Below are positions 34,629-43,505 of a stretch of DNA of 64,000 nucleotides, piece after piece. The stretch covers positions 434,001-498,000 of the forward strand of contig NZ_JACYFG010000051.1 in NCBI RefSeq assembly GCF_014803405.1, written 5' to 3'. The stretch's first letter is position 1. The number at the start of each line of letters is the position of its first letter. Under the pieces are notes generated by a model, which was given only the letters and a program-made list of their open reading frames with translations, was not told where the DNA came from and searched no databases. The translations under genes and the position numbers were made by a program. This DNA comes from Pelagicoccus enzymogenes (GTDB taxonomy: Bacteria; Verrucomicrobiota; Verrucomicrobiia; Opitutales; Opitutaceae).

Positions 34629-37568
34629 TCAGAGGGAATTGAGGCGGATGACGAAGTTGTAGAGTTCGGTGAGGGAGCCGTGCAGTTGGGTGTTGATGAC
34701 GACGGGGACGTCGCCGAGGTCGGTATGGGCGGTGCCGCCGATGCGGATTTTTATGGGAGTCTCGGGTTCGTTTTCGGGGAAGAGGTCGGCGTAGAACTCG
34801 GTGATGGTGATGTTGCCGATGGCTTGTTCGGCGGTTTTTTCGGGGTTGATTTTGAGGAATTTGAGGATGCGGTCGGATAGGGTGGGCTTGGTTCCCGGCA
34901 TGGCGTTGGCGTCTTGGGTGAGCAGCCCTTGGGTGTTGTAGCGGAGGGAGGCGGGGGCTCCGTCGGGCAGGCGGAGGTCGCCGCGCAGCAGCTCGAAGGC
35001 GCCGTCCCTAAGGCGGAAGGGCAGGTGTCCGCTGACCTTGCCTTGCATGCGGCCGTCGAAGAAGTCGATGTAGCGGGCGATTTGGTCGAGGTCGAAGTTT
35101 TCGAGGTCGAGGGTGCTTTGGAAGTCGGAACCATCGATGGGGATTTGGGCGGAGCGGAGCTGGGCTTGCCCGCCGAAAAGGGAGACGGTGGCGAAGTCGA
35201 CGGCAAGTTGGGTGCCGTTTTGGAAGGAGAACTGGCTTTCGGCTTGGAGGGATTTCAGGTCGCCGGCTTCGATGTCTTCGATGCGGAGGCGGGAGCTGAG
35301 CGGGCCGCTGTCGAGCTGGGCGAGAGAGGCGAGGTGGAGGTCGAGCTCGAGCCCGCGGGCGTTCACTTGGGAGGCGGGGTAGGCGATGGCTCCGTCGCGT
35401 AGCGTGAGGGAGAGGCTGGCGTCGGCGTCTTGGGCGTTGGCTTGAAAGTCGCCCTCGGCTTGCAGGGCGGCAGAAAGGGAAAGGCCTGCTAGCTCGGGCA
35501 GGAAGCGGGCGGGCAAGTCGGAGTGAACGAGTTGGAAGGGGGAGAGCGTGTAGTTGCCCGACAACGACAGCTCGGAAAGCGGCGAATCGATTTGGTGCTG
35601 GGAATCCGCTTGCAGGGTGACGCCTTCGAGCATGGCGGAGAAGGAGGCGGTGCCGCCAAGCTGGGCGAGGGTGCCGCGGTGTTCGTTTTCGATGTAGACT
35701 TGGTCGAGGCGGAGCTTGTCGTAGCGGAGGATGCCTGCTCCGAAACTGGTGGAGATCTTCAGCTGTTCGTCTTGAGGGGCGAGGGCTAGGCTGCCGCCGG
35801 ACCATTGGGCGGAGAAGGGAGGGCTGGAGAGCTTGTTGGCCTGCCAGTCGAGGCTGGCTTGGGTGCGACGGAGGAGTGAATAGAGGGCGGCTTCGTTTGT
35901 GAGATCGATATTGGAGAGCTCATTGGTGTCCCATTGCTGGAAGCTGAGTTCGCTTTGTATGGCGATTCCGTCGCCGTTTAGCTGCTCCGATTGTATCGAG
36001 ATATTGGATGCGTCGAGCTTGACGTTGCCGGAAGCGAGGTCGGAGTCGCTGGGTTGCTCGAGGAAAAGGTCGAGCTTGAGGTCGCCCGCGAGCCGGGCGA
36101 TGCCGGGGAGTTGGGTGAGGGGATCTGACTGCAGGGAAGCGAGGGAAAGCTTGGTTTCGGTGCCGGTCTCGAAGATAAGGCTTTCGAGTTGGAGGGCAGC
36201 TTGCGGAAGGAAGGCTTCTTCGCCGTTGAGGGCGAGAGGGGCGGGATGGAGCGTGCCGGTGAGGGCCAGCACGATGGGCTCCGCCGGAGCTTCGGGGATG
36301 TTGAGGGTGCCAGTGACGCCCTCGAGGGTGGCGGGGCTGGCGTTTGCGAGAGAGAGTGGGCTGGTTTGGAAGTTCAGTTGATCGGTCGTGCCGCTGGCGG
36401 TAAGGGAGAAGGGGGCGAGCTCTTGGTCGTCTAGCTGGAGGCGCAGGGTCTCTATTTGGCCTTGCAGGGGGCGGAGGGTGTTTTCGAGTTGGTAGCTGAG
36501 TTGGAAGTTACTGGCGGCGGAAAGGTAGCCGGAGTCGTAGGTCCAGCTGATCGGGCTGCGTGTTTGGATTTCGAATACGTTCAGGTTTGAGAGCGTGATG
36601 TCCAGGTCGAGGGTTTGTTCCGGGAGGACGGCGAGGGTGTCGCGTAGGATGGATTGAGGCGTCGCGGTGATGTGGAGCGGGATCTCGTTGAAATCGAAGA
36701 AAAGCGTTTCGAGCGTGAGGAGGGGGAAGGAGGCGGTTGCTTCCTCGTAGTTTGCAGCGAGGGAGTGGAGCCGGAGGGTGGCTTCGAGCTGAGCGGGGCT
36801 GTCGAGCGGTTTGCTTAGGGTGGCTTGTAGCTCGAGGGAGGAGAGGGAGAGTTGGTGCAGGTCGGGGAGATCGCTTTTCCAATGCGGCAGGTAGCGATCG
36901 AGGAAGGCGACGGGGGCGTCGACCTGGAGATGGGCTTGGAGGCGGGTGCGGGCAGGATCGGCGAGGGTGGCCTCGAGTTCGAGCGTGTGGGAGGCATGCT
37001 GCAGGGTGGTTGCGATTTGCAGGGAATCCGCTGAGTCAGCAGCCGCTTCGATCTCGAAGGGGAAGGTGAGCGTTTCCTCTGGTGTTTTTAGGTTGAGCGT
37101 CGAATCCGCTATCTGGATACGGTCGAAGGGAAGGGGGAGGAAGGGGCTCGGGTCGAGGAGCTGGAATACTTTTTCGAGAGAAAGCGGTTCGGGGGCAGGT
37201 TGGGAGTTGTCGGCGGGGAGCTGCGACGCGTCGAGGCTGAGGGTCAGGTTTTGCAGGGTGGCGGAGCCGATGCGGTAGGAGTTGAGCAGCTCGGAGAGGG
37301 TGAAGGTGAGCTGGAGGCGATCGGCGGCGAGTGTTGCCTGCGGGTGGCGCAGGGCGATGGATTCGATGGTGAGGGAATCGGTTTGCAGTTGGCTGATGGT
37401 GAACTGCGGTTCCTCGATGCCTTGTTCTTGCAGGTAGTCTTTGGCGAGAGCGGTGGCGATGCGGGCTCGCAGTCCCCATGCGGCGAGCGCTCCCAGCAGT
37501 AGGATTAGGAATAGGGCAGCGAGGGAGCGAAGAAGGATGCGGCTAAGCTTTCGGAGGCGGGGATTCAC
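34629..37568 (-). CDS. ydbH: YdbH-like AsmA-family envelope lipid transport protein
   Basis: Large periplasmic protein of 979 residues anchored by one N-terminal transmembrane helix (ILLRSLAALFLILLLGALAAW). It consists of long repeated beta strands (for example LSLSSLELQATL, FQSTLDLENFDLDQIARYI, DGRMQGKVSGHLPFRL), as in YdbH and other AsmA-like proteins that form hydrophobic grooves for phospholipids. The C-terminus (INTQLHGSLTELYNFVIRLNSL) ends in a strand as in YdbH. A GTG start is inferred. It is first in the ydbH-ynbE-ydbL operon and somewhat longer than the E. coli protein. Confidence 0.86.
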   Translation of the reverse strand: MNPRLRKLSRILLRSLAALFLILLLGALAAWGLRARIATALAKDYLQEQGIEEPQFTISQLQTDSLTIESIALRHPQATLAADRLQLTFTLSELLNSYRIGSATLQNLTLSLDASQLPADNSQPAPEPLSLEKVFQLLDPSPFLPLPFDRIQIADSTLNLKTPEETLTFPFEIEAAADSADSLQIATTLQHASHTLELEATLADPARTRLQAHLQVDAPVAFLDRYLPHWKSDLPDLHQLSLSSLELQATLSKPLDSPAQLEATLRLHSLAANYEEATASFPLLTLETLFFDFNEIPLHITATPQSILRDTLAVLPEQTLDLDITLSNLNVFEIQTRSPISWTYDSGYLSAASNFQLSYQLENTLRPLQGQIETLRLQLDDQELAPFSLTASGTTDQLNFQTSPLSLANASPATLEGVTGTLNIPEAPAEPIVLALTGTLHPAPLALNGEEAFLPQAALQLESLIFETGTETKLSLASLQSDPLTQLPGIARLAGDLKLDLFLEQPSDSDLASGNVKLDASNISIQSEQLNGDGIAIQSELSFQQWDTNELSNIDLTNEAALYSLLRRTQASLDWQANKLSSPPFSAQWSGGSLALAPQDEQLKISTSFGAGILRYDKLRLDQVYIENEHRGTLAQLGGTASFSAMLEGVTLQADSQHQIDSPLSELSLSGNYTLSPFQLVHSDLPARFLPELAGLSLSAALQAEGDFQANAQDADASLSLTLRDGAIAYPASQVNARGLELDLHLASLAQLDSGPLSSRLRIEDIEAGDLKSLQAESQFSFQNGTQLAVDFATVSLFGGQAQLRSAQIPIDGSDFQSTLDLENFDLDQIARYIDFFDGRMQGKVSGHLPFRLRDGAFELLRGDLRLPDGAPASLRYNTQGLLTQDANAMPGTKPTLSDRILKFLKINPEKTAEQAIGNITITEFYADLFPENEPETPIKIRIGGTAHTDLGDVPVVINTQLHGSLTELYNFVIRLNSL

Positions 37569-37681
37569 AAGGCGTGGTTGGACGATCCGACAAATGATTG
37601 CCGGAAAGGCTCCTGCATTTCAACAGGTCCTTGCGAAATCTTGCGGTGGAGCGGAGAGGCGCGTTGGGCGATCGACTGTCG

Positions 37682-38518
37682 CTATATTTGGTAGTGCTCC
37701 TGCATGGCTTGCACGGCGCGGGCGAAGGAGGTTTCGGGGGGACCGTCTGGGGTGACGAGGGTGGCTGCTTGCTTGGGGGCGGCCCAGGCTCGGTCCATGG
37801 CGGCGGAGAATCCGGAGAATTCGAACATGGGGATGTCGTTGTTGCCGTCGCCGAAAGTGGCCAACTCGGAGGCGTCGATGCCGAGGTGGGCGATGAGCGG
37901 CTTGAGGGCGGACGCTTTGGAAGTCTTGGGATCGGCTTGCTCGAAGATGTTGTCCATGGAGCGCACGGTGTAGAGCTGGCTGTCGCGCAGGAACGGGTGT
38001 TTTTGCACGGAGTCGAGTCGTTCGCTCTCCTCGAAGTAGACGATCTTGAAGATGGATTCCTCGAGGATGGCCTCCGGCGTGGTGGGCGTGGGAGTGATGC
38101 CGGCGAGCTTCGTATAGTAGTCGAGCCACTGGGAGGGAGGGGTGAGGGAGTAGAGGCCGGTGGCGGCGTAGGCGACGATGGAGAGCTCGTTTTCGAGGCC
38201 GAATGCGATGGCTGCCTTGGCGTCGGCGGTCGGCATGTGCGACTCGAAGAAGGTTTGGGTGTTGTCCACGTCGGAGGCGTAGGCGCCTTGGGCGGAGACC
38301 ATGTAGCGGACTTGCGGTAGGCTGCGGGCGAAGGGCAGCATGCTTTGGTAGTGGCGGCCGGAGGCGAGGATGATTTCCACTCCGGCGTCGTGCATGGCCT
38401 CGATGGCGGCCCGGTTTTCGGCGCTGATGCTGTGGTCGGGCGAGAGCAAGGTGCCGTCGAGGTCGATGGCGACGGCCCGGATTGGGTGAAAAGGAGAAGT
38501 GCTGGTGGACGTGGTCAT
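37682..38518 (-). CDS. Cof-type HAD phosphatase
   Basis: Predicted sugar-phosphate or nucleotide phosphatase of 278 residues. HAD motif I is AIDLDGTLL, motif II is ILASGR, and motif IV is TFGDGNNDIPMFE, with a C2B cap between II and III. The ATG at 38518 is chosen over a GTG 18 bases upstream. It lies last in the ebo-type run but need not belong to that pathway. Confidence 0.9.
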   Translation of the reverse strand: MTTSTSTSPFHPIRAVAIDLDGTLLSPDHSISAENRAAIEAMHDAGVEIILASGRHYQSMLPFARSLPQVRYMVSAQGAYASDVDNTQTFFESHMPTADAKAAIAFGLENELSIVAYAATGLYSLTPPSQWLDYYTKLAGITPTPTTPEAILEESIFKIVYFEESERLDSVQKHPFLRDSQLYTVRSMDNIFEQADPKTSKASALKPLIAHLGIDASELATFGDGNNDIPMFEFSGFSAAMDRAWAAPKQAATLVTPDGPPETSFARAVQAMQEHYQI

Positions 38519-38521
38519 TTT

Positions 38522-38551
38522 GCCCACGAAGGACACGAAGGATCACGAAGG
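38522..38551. repeat. CACGAAGG intergenic repeat copy 1
   Basis: Three near-copies of CACGAAGG occur in tandem (CCCACGAAGGACACGAAGG, then TCACGAAGG) directly upstream of the HAD gene. A related copy lies at 40049, also just upstream of a gene. Such short intergenic repeats are common in this phylum; function unknown. Confidence 0.45.
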
Positions 38552-38673
38552 AGAGCGAGGAGATTTTTTGTTACGAGTTGGAGGAAGGGGGAGTGGGAGG
38601 ATGAAGGTTGAATGGATCGCGACCAAGGTCGTGTCTCGTCACTACGCTCCTCGAGTGTCGCGGTGCTCGGTAC

Positions 38674-40038
38674 CTACCTCTGGAAGTGGGCGAGGAGTTG
38701 GTGGTGGACTTGGGGGGAGGTGAGTTGGTCGGGCAGGTTTTGCGGGGAGATGTAGACGGGCCAGTCGGAGCGGTTTTTTGGGCAGGTGCCGTGGGAGCCT
38801 TTGACGAGGGTGGCGTCGAGGGGGATGACGTCGAGCAGGGCGCGGAAGCCGAGCTTTTTCTTCAAAAGGAACTTGGCGATCTTGGCGGGCGGAAATTTTA
38901 TCTTGGGGTCGATGAAGAGCTCGACGGGGTCGTAGCCGGCTTTGCGGTGGATGTCGATGGTGCGGGCGAAGTCGGGGGCGAGGGCGTCGTCGAGCCAGTA
39001 GTAGTAGGTGAACCAGGCGTTTTCTTGTGACACGGCGATGAGGTCGCCGCTACGCTCGTGGGCGATACCGGCGTCGGCTTGCTGTTGGCGGTCGAGGACC
39101 TGGGCGACGCCGGGGAGGGCGGCCACGGCTTCGCGGACTTGGGGTTCGAGCTGGGGATCGTTGAGGTAGATGTGGGCGACTTGGTGGTCGGCGACGGCGA
39201 AGGCTTTGCTGGCTCCGGCGTCGAGTTGTTCGAGGCCGAGCTCGTCTTTGACGGTGATCCAGCCTTTTTCTCGCAGGGCGCGGTTGATGTGGATGGGGGT
39301 CTCTACTTGGGTGATGCCGTATTCGGAGAGCAATACGACTTGCACGTTTCGAGATTCGAAGAAGTCGAGTAGCTCGCCGACGACGGTGTCGATTTCTTGC
39401 AGGTCTTGGGCGATGTCGGGGTGAATGGGACCGAGGCGCTGGAGATTGTAGTCGAGGTGGGGGAGGTAGACGAGGTTGAGGTCTGGGCTGTGTTTTTCTT
39501 CGACCCATTGGGCGGATTTGGCGATCCATTGGGAGCAGGGGATTCCGGCTTTTGGGCCCCAGAAGGTGAAGAAGGGGAAGTCGCCGAGGTCGGACTTGAT
39601 CTCCTCTCGCATGCCCATGGGCTGGGTGTAGACGTCGAAGACTTTGCGTCCGTCGGCGGGATACATGGGCCGGGGGGTGATGGTGTATTCGGCGCTGGAA
39701 TACATGTTATACCACCAGAAAAGCTTGGCGGTTGTGAAGCCGGGGTTGGCGTCGCGGAGCTTTTCCCAGAGCTTGGGTTGCTGGACGAGGTGGTTGGATT
39801 GTTTCCAGAATTGGATCTCGGAGTAGTCGCGGTTGTACCAGCCGTTGGCGACGATGCCGTGTTGGGATGCGGTGGTTCCGGTGAGGTAGTCGGACTGGGC
39901 GGTACAGGTGACGGCGGGGAAGGCGGGCTTGACGTAGGCGGAGTTATGAGCGGTAGCGTGTTTTTGGATACGGGGCGTGTGGGGGCCGATGAGGCCTTGG
40001 GTGAGTCCGACTACGTTGATGACTGCGAGACGTTGCAT
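38674..40038 (-). CDS. EboF-like alkaline phosphatase superfamily protein
   Basis: Nucleotide pyrophosphatase/phosphodiesterase-like protein of 454 residues. The nucleophile region is PAFPAVTCTAQSDYLTGT (Thr nucleophile), with metal ligands in YLPHLDYNLQRLGP, LLSEYGIT and ADHQVAHI. A protein of this kind is the F component of ebo clusters, which help move secondary-metabolite precursors to the periplasm. It follows an eboD-like gene after 52 bases. The ATG at 40038 is chosen over an upstream GTG. Confidence 0.85.
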   Translation of the reverse strand: MQRLAVINVVGLTQGLIGPHTPRIQKHATAHNSAYVKPAFPAVTCTAQSDYLTGTTASQHGIVANGWYNRDYSEIQFWKQSNHLVQQPKLWEKLRDANPGFTTAKLFWWYNMYSSAEYTITPRPMYPADGRKVFDVYTQPMGMREEIKSDLGDFPFFTFWGPKAGIPCSQWIAKSAQWVEEKHSPDLNLVYLPHLDYNLQRLGPIHPDIAQDLQEIDTVVGELLDFFESRNVQVVLLSEYGITQVETPIHINRALREKGWITVKDELGLEQLDAGASKAFAVADHQVAHIYLNDPQLEPQVREAVAALPGVAQVLDRQQQADAGIAHERSGDLIAVSQENAWFTYYYWLDDALAPDFARTIDIHRKAGYDPVELFIDPKIKFPPAKIAKFLLKKKLGFRALLDVIPLDATLVKGSHGTCPKNRSDWPVYISPQNLPDQLTSPQVHHQLLAHFQR

Positions 40039-40048
40039 TTGTTTTTGC

Positions 40049-40068
40049 CCACGAAGGGGCACTAAGGA
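40049..40068. repeat. CACGAAGG intergenic repeat copy 2
   Basis: CCCACGAAGGGGCACTAAGG, related to the repeat at 38522, lies in the short gap between eboD-like and eboF-like genes, eleven bases upstream of the eboF-like ATG. Confidence 0.4.
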
Positions 40069-40090
40069 ATTGGTTTGTGGGATCGCGTTT

Positions 40091-41245
40091 CTACCTCGGC
40101 AGGTCTTGGATGGATTGGAGGATTTTTTCGGTATCCATTTCGTGGACTTCGAAGCGTTGGCCGATTTGTTTTAAGAGAGTTATTGTGAGGAGACCGCCGA
40201 GGTGTTCGCGGAATTCTTCGAGTCCGGCGAGGGTGGCGTTTTGCTGGTCGGCGGTTTTTTGTTCGAGCTCGGGGGCGTAGGTGGGGAGCTTGAGCTTGGT
40301 AATGAGGTTTAGGATACGGTCGACGCTGGCTTGGTCGAGGTAGCCCATCTTTTGGGAGTAGAGAGTGTCGATGGCGATGCCGATGGCGACGGCCTCGCCG
40401 TGGGAGATGCGGAAGTCGGAGAGTTGCTCGAGCTTGTGGGCGGCCCAATGCCCGAAGTCGAGGGGGCGAACGGAGCCCATCTCGAAGGGGTCGCCGGAGG
40501 TGGCGATGTGGGTGACGTGGTGTTGGGCGGAGCGGTGCACGAGCTCGCGCACGGCGGCGGGCTGGAAGGCGTTGAGGGCGTTGGCTTGGCTTTCGATCCA
40601 GTCGAAGAAGGTGGCGTCGCGGATGAGGGCGACTTTGATGGCTTCGATATAGCCGTTGCGCAGGTGCTTTTCGGGAAGGGTGTCGAGGAAGGCGAAGTCG
40701 TTTACGACGGCGAAGGGCGGGGCGAAGGTGCCGACGAAGTTTTTCTTGCCGCGGAAGTTGAAGCCGTTTTTGACCCCGACTCCGGCGTCGCCTTGGCCGA
40801 GGGTTGTAGTGGGAAAGCGGATATGGCGGATGCCGCGGTGGGCGGTGGCGGCGGCAAAGCCGACGGTGTCGAGCAGGGCTCCGCCTCCGATGGCGATGAG
40901 GTAGGAGTGGCGGCAGATCTTTTGCTCTTCGATCTGGGCGTAGATTTCCTTGAGGTAGTCGGTGTTGTTCTTGATGGGTTCGCCGGCGGGGAGCAGGTGG
41001 ATGCCGCGCAGGTTTAGGTCTTCATTGTGGTGTTGGAAGTAGGCTTGGATCTGGGGGACGAGCTGGGGATTGGCGGCAGCGACGCCTTCGTCGAGGTAGA
41101 AGATGGCTTTGCGGCGGGAGCCGGATTCCTTGGAGCAGAGCAGGTTGCGCAGGAGCGGGTTATCGGTGGCGAAGGCGTTTTCGGTGAAGAGGACGCGCAG
41201 CTGGTAGGGGATGGCGATGGCGTGTTCGATGCTAGCAAAAGTCAT
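40091..41245 (-). CDS. eboD: EboD-like 3-dehydroquinate synthase family protein
   Basis: Sugar-phosphate cyclase-like protein of 384 residues. It has the NAD site AIGGGALLDTVGFAAA, and the metal-ligand positions are Glu in YIEAIKVALI and His in FGHWAAHKLE and ISHGEAVAIG. It is DHQS-like but occurs with prenyltransferase, TIM-barrel and phosphodiesterase genes as in ebo clusters, so it is more likely EboD than shikimate AroB. The gene is 80 bases after eboC-like. Confidence 0.88.
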   Translation of the reverse strand: MTFASIEHAIAIPYQLRVLFTENAFATDNPLLRNLLCSKESGSRRKAIFYLDEGVAAANPQLVPQIQAYFQHHNEDLNLRGIHLLPAGEPIKNNTDYLKEIYAQIEEQKICRHSYLIAIGGGALLDTVGFAAATAHRGIRHIRFPTTTLGQGDAGVGVKNGFNFRGKKNFVGTFAPPFAVVNDFAFLDTLPEKHLRNGYIEAIKVALIRDATFFDWIESQANALNAFQPAAVRELVHRSAQHHVTHIATSGDPFEMGSVRPLDFGHWAAHKLEQLSDFRISHGEAVAIGIAIDTLYSQKMGYLDQASVDRILNLITKLKLPTYAPELEQKTADQQNATLAGLEEFREHLGGLLTITLLKQIGQRFEVHEMDTEKILQSIQDLPR

Positions 41246-41270
41246 TGAGAGTGTGAGTCGGGAATTTTTT

Positions 41271-41291
41271 TAACCACTGAATTACACTGAT
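41271..41291. repeat. Interspersed ATTACACTGA-type repeat
   Basis: TAACCACTGAATTACACTGA resembles the second repeat type in the window (CAGATTACGCAGATCTCTGA at 60191). It sits in the 80-base gap between eboC and eboD. Confidence 0.35.
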
Positions 41292-41325
41292 GAGCTCTGA
41301 TTTTGATTGAGTTGGAACTGTGGGC

Positions 41326-42207
41326 TCAGGTTGCGGGGATCAAGCGTTGGGCGGCGGTGGTGAGGGCAAAGAGGACGGCGAATAGGACGAGGTGTCCATG
41401 GGTGGCGAGGCTGAGGGTGGCGAGAATGGTGAGGTCGAGCAGGGGGATGGAGGCGAGCAGGGGGCCGATGGTTTTTCCGATGACGAGACGTCCGTCGACG
41501 CGGGCTCGCAGGAAGGAACGGGCGATCCAGGCGATAAAGAGGGCGAGGGCGGCGGTTTGTTCCGCGGTGAAACCGTGGCTGTTGTAGTAGATAGCGCCGA
41601 GAGCGGGAGCTGCGATCATGGCGAGGGCAGGGTAGTCGATGGCATTGGTGGTGGCTTCGGTGCGGGCGAGGAAGGTGACGCCCATGACGAAGACGAAGAT
41701 GGTGCCGGTGGCGATGAGATTGTTGGCGTCGATGCCGTTGGCGAAAGCGGAAGCCACGGCCAAGTAGAGCAGGGCGCGGCAAGCTGCCATGAAGATGGGG
41801 GCGATGGGGTTGCCCTTGTGGTTGGTGTCGTAGAGGACGATGCAGAGGACGACGCCTGCGGCGAAGGCAGAGGGGAGCCATTGGGTGGGGCCGGGGTCGT
41901 TGAGCAGGCCGGTCCAGGCGATGGCGGCGAAGCCGAGGGCGAGTTGGGCGAAGGCGAAGTTGCGGACGGTGGCGGCGGCGATTTTTCCGGTGGGGATGGG
42001 GCGTTCGGCGCGTTGCAGGGCGTCGATTTCGCGATCGCAGTAGTCGTTGAGGTACATGCCGCCGATGTAGAGGAGGCTGGCTCCGACGAGGTAGCTGGCG
42101 AGTTGCAAGGTGCTGTAGCCGCCGACGATGATCCAGGCGCAGAGGATGTTGGACCAGACGGTTGGCAAGTTGGAGGCGCGTGCAAGGGTTAGATGAGTAC
42201 GGAGCAT
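41326..42207 (-). CDS. eboC: EboC-like UbiA-family prenyltransferase
   Basis: Polytopic membrane prenyltransferase of 293 residues. The first Asp-rich motif is NDYCDREIDALQRAERPIPTG, described as NDxxDxxxD near residue 54; further signature parts are VLYDTNHKGN and eight predicted transmembrane segments. UbiA proteins transfer prenyl groups to aromatic acceptors. In ebo clusters EboC is a constant member with unknown acceptor. It lies 39 bases after eboE-like. Confidence 0.88.
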   Translation of the reverse strand: MLRTHLTLARASNLPTVWSNILCAWIIVGGYSTLQLASYLVGASLLYIGGMYLNDYCDREIDALQRAERPIPTGKIAAATVRNFAFAQLALGFAAIAWTGLLNDPGPTQWLPSAFAAGVVLCIVLYDTNHKGNPIAPIFMAACRALLYLAVASAFANGIDANNLIATGTIFVFVMGVTFLARTEATTNAIDYPALAMIAAPALGAIYYNSHGFTAEQTAALALFIAWIARSFLRARVDGRLVIGKTIGPLLASIPLLDLTILATLSLATHGHLVLFAVLFALTTAAQRLIPAT

Positions 42208-42246
42208 GGGAAGTGGAATGCGGATGTGGGACCGAAGGGGGAAGGC

Positions 42247-43434
42247 TTAGATCAGGCTGCGGTTTTTGAGCTGAGGGATGAGCCACTGGTATTCGGCGGT
42301 AACTTGCTCGACCACAGTTTTGCTGTGTAGTTGAGGTGGCATTACGGCCCAAGTATAGGTCTCCATTTCGAAGTGTTGGCAGATTTTTGGGTTTCTTGAG
42401 ATGTAGTCGAGGGTGCCGAGGAGATGATCGTTAGTCGAAAGAAGGGGGGCTTGGGGGGCTGAGTGGAGGGGGATGTGAAAGTGGATACGCCATTCGTCGG
42501 CTGTGTCACGGTCGGCGCGGTGGGCGTCGAGGGCGTCGGGGAGGTCTTCGTAGCGCTGAATGGTGAATTCTGAAGCGTGAGTTGGCGAGTGGGTGGCGGC
42601 GAGGACTTGGTGGAGGTAGGTGGGCTCGCAGAAGGTTTCTAGTTGGTCGAGAGTGGTGGGGTTGAGTTCGCGTACCTTGAGGGCGGAGGAGAGGTGGATT
42701 TTGGAGATGCGAATGTTGTGGGCGGAGAAGCGCTCGAGGGCGGTGGCGGGGTCTTCGTATTCGAGGGCGAAGTGGCAGGTGTCGTAGTTGATGCCGATGC
42801 GTTGGCGGATGGCGTCGGCGTCGGCGCGTCCTTGGAGGAATTGCTCGTAGAATGCGAGGCTTTCGTCGGTATTTTCGAAAAGCCCGAGGGGTTCGGGTTC
42901 GAGGCCGAGGTGAAGGTCGTGCCCGGTTTTTTCGGAGAGTTTCTCGATGTGTTGGTAAAGCTGATACAGGTTTTGGTGGATGGCTGCGTGTTGCTCGGGC
43001 GAATCGATGAAGCGCTTGAAGGAGCCGGGCAGGGTGGATACGGAGCCGGATTCGCCTTTGGGGAGGAATTGAGTAAGCAGCTCGAAAAGCAGCTTCGTGT
43101 AGTCGAGGCGATCTTGGGTCGTCCAATCGGGGCGATAGACTTGTTCTTTCACGCGGGTGCCGTGAAAGTCGCCATAGGGGAAGCCGTTGATGGTGAAGAC
43201 GTAGCAGTGGTTGTCTTCGAGCCAGCGTTTGAAGGCGGTGAGGGCTTGGGCTTGGGAGAGCTCTTGGGCGGCGGAAGCGCTGAGGCGTAGTCCGATAGCG
43301 TATTCGCTGTCTGGGCACACGTTTCGGCGAACGGCGAGCACGTCTTGCTGGAGTGAGCGGAAGGTTTGTTCCCAGTCCTTTCCCGGGTGGACGTTTGTGC
43401 AGTAGGCGAGGTGAGCGTTGTGCTGAAGGCGCAT
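42247..43434 (-). CDS. eboE: EboE-like TIM-barrel (xylose isomerase-like) protein
   Basis: Metabolite-traffic protein EboE type, 395 residues, AP endonuclease/xylose isomerase-like TIM barrel. It starts with the typical LAYCTNVHPGKDWEQTF segment, with metal-ligand residues in LHLGLEPEPLGLFE, GINYDTCHFALEYEDP and ISKIHLSSALKV. It is followed closely by eboC, eboD and eboF. The substrate is unknown. Confidence 0.9.
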   Translation of the reverse strand: MRLQHNAHLAYCTNVHPGKDWEQTFRSLQQDVLAVRRNVCPDSEYAIGLRLSASAAQELSQAQALTAFKRWLEDNHCYVFTINGFPYGDFHGTRVKEQVYRPDWTTQDRLDYTKLLFELLTQFLPKGESGSVSTLPGSFKRFIDSPEQHAAIHQNLYQLYQHIEKLSEKTGHDLHLGLEPEPLGLFENTDESLAFYEQFLQGRADADAIRQRIGINYDTCHFALEYEDPATALERFSAHNIRISKIHLSSALKVRELNPTTLDQLETFCEPTYLHQVLAATHSPTHASEFTIQRYEDLPDALDAHRADRDTADEWRIHFHIPLHSAPQAPLLSTNDHLLGTLDYISRNPKICQHFEMETYTWAVMPPQLHSKTVVEQVTAEYQWLIPQLKNRSLI

Positions 43435-43442
43435 GAAGGGGT

Positions 43443-43462
43443 CGGTTAATCGTAGTTAACCG
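43443..43462. promoter_or_regulatory. Inverted repeat upstream of eboE
   Basis: CGGTTAA-TCGTAG-TTAACCG, a perfect 7-base inverted repeat with a 6-base spacer, lies nine bases before the eboE-like start on the minus strand. It may be an operator or an RNA hairpin affecting eboE translation. Confidence 0.4.
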
Positions 43463-43505
43463 AAGGTGTAGAGCAGGAGCTGTACGAGGCAAGGCTACGC
43501 TGCGC

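Noticed and set aside
38618-38633. Palindrome around GCGACC-AA-GGTCGT downstream of the eboF-like gene as a terminator
   Set aside because: Short stem without a T-run; it may be another dispersed palindrome, but one copy is not enough to call it.
40091-41245. Shikimate-pathway 3-dehydroquinate synthase (aroB)
   Set aside because: The fold is the same, but the neighbours are ebo-type genes and no other shikimate genes are near, so EboD is the better call.
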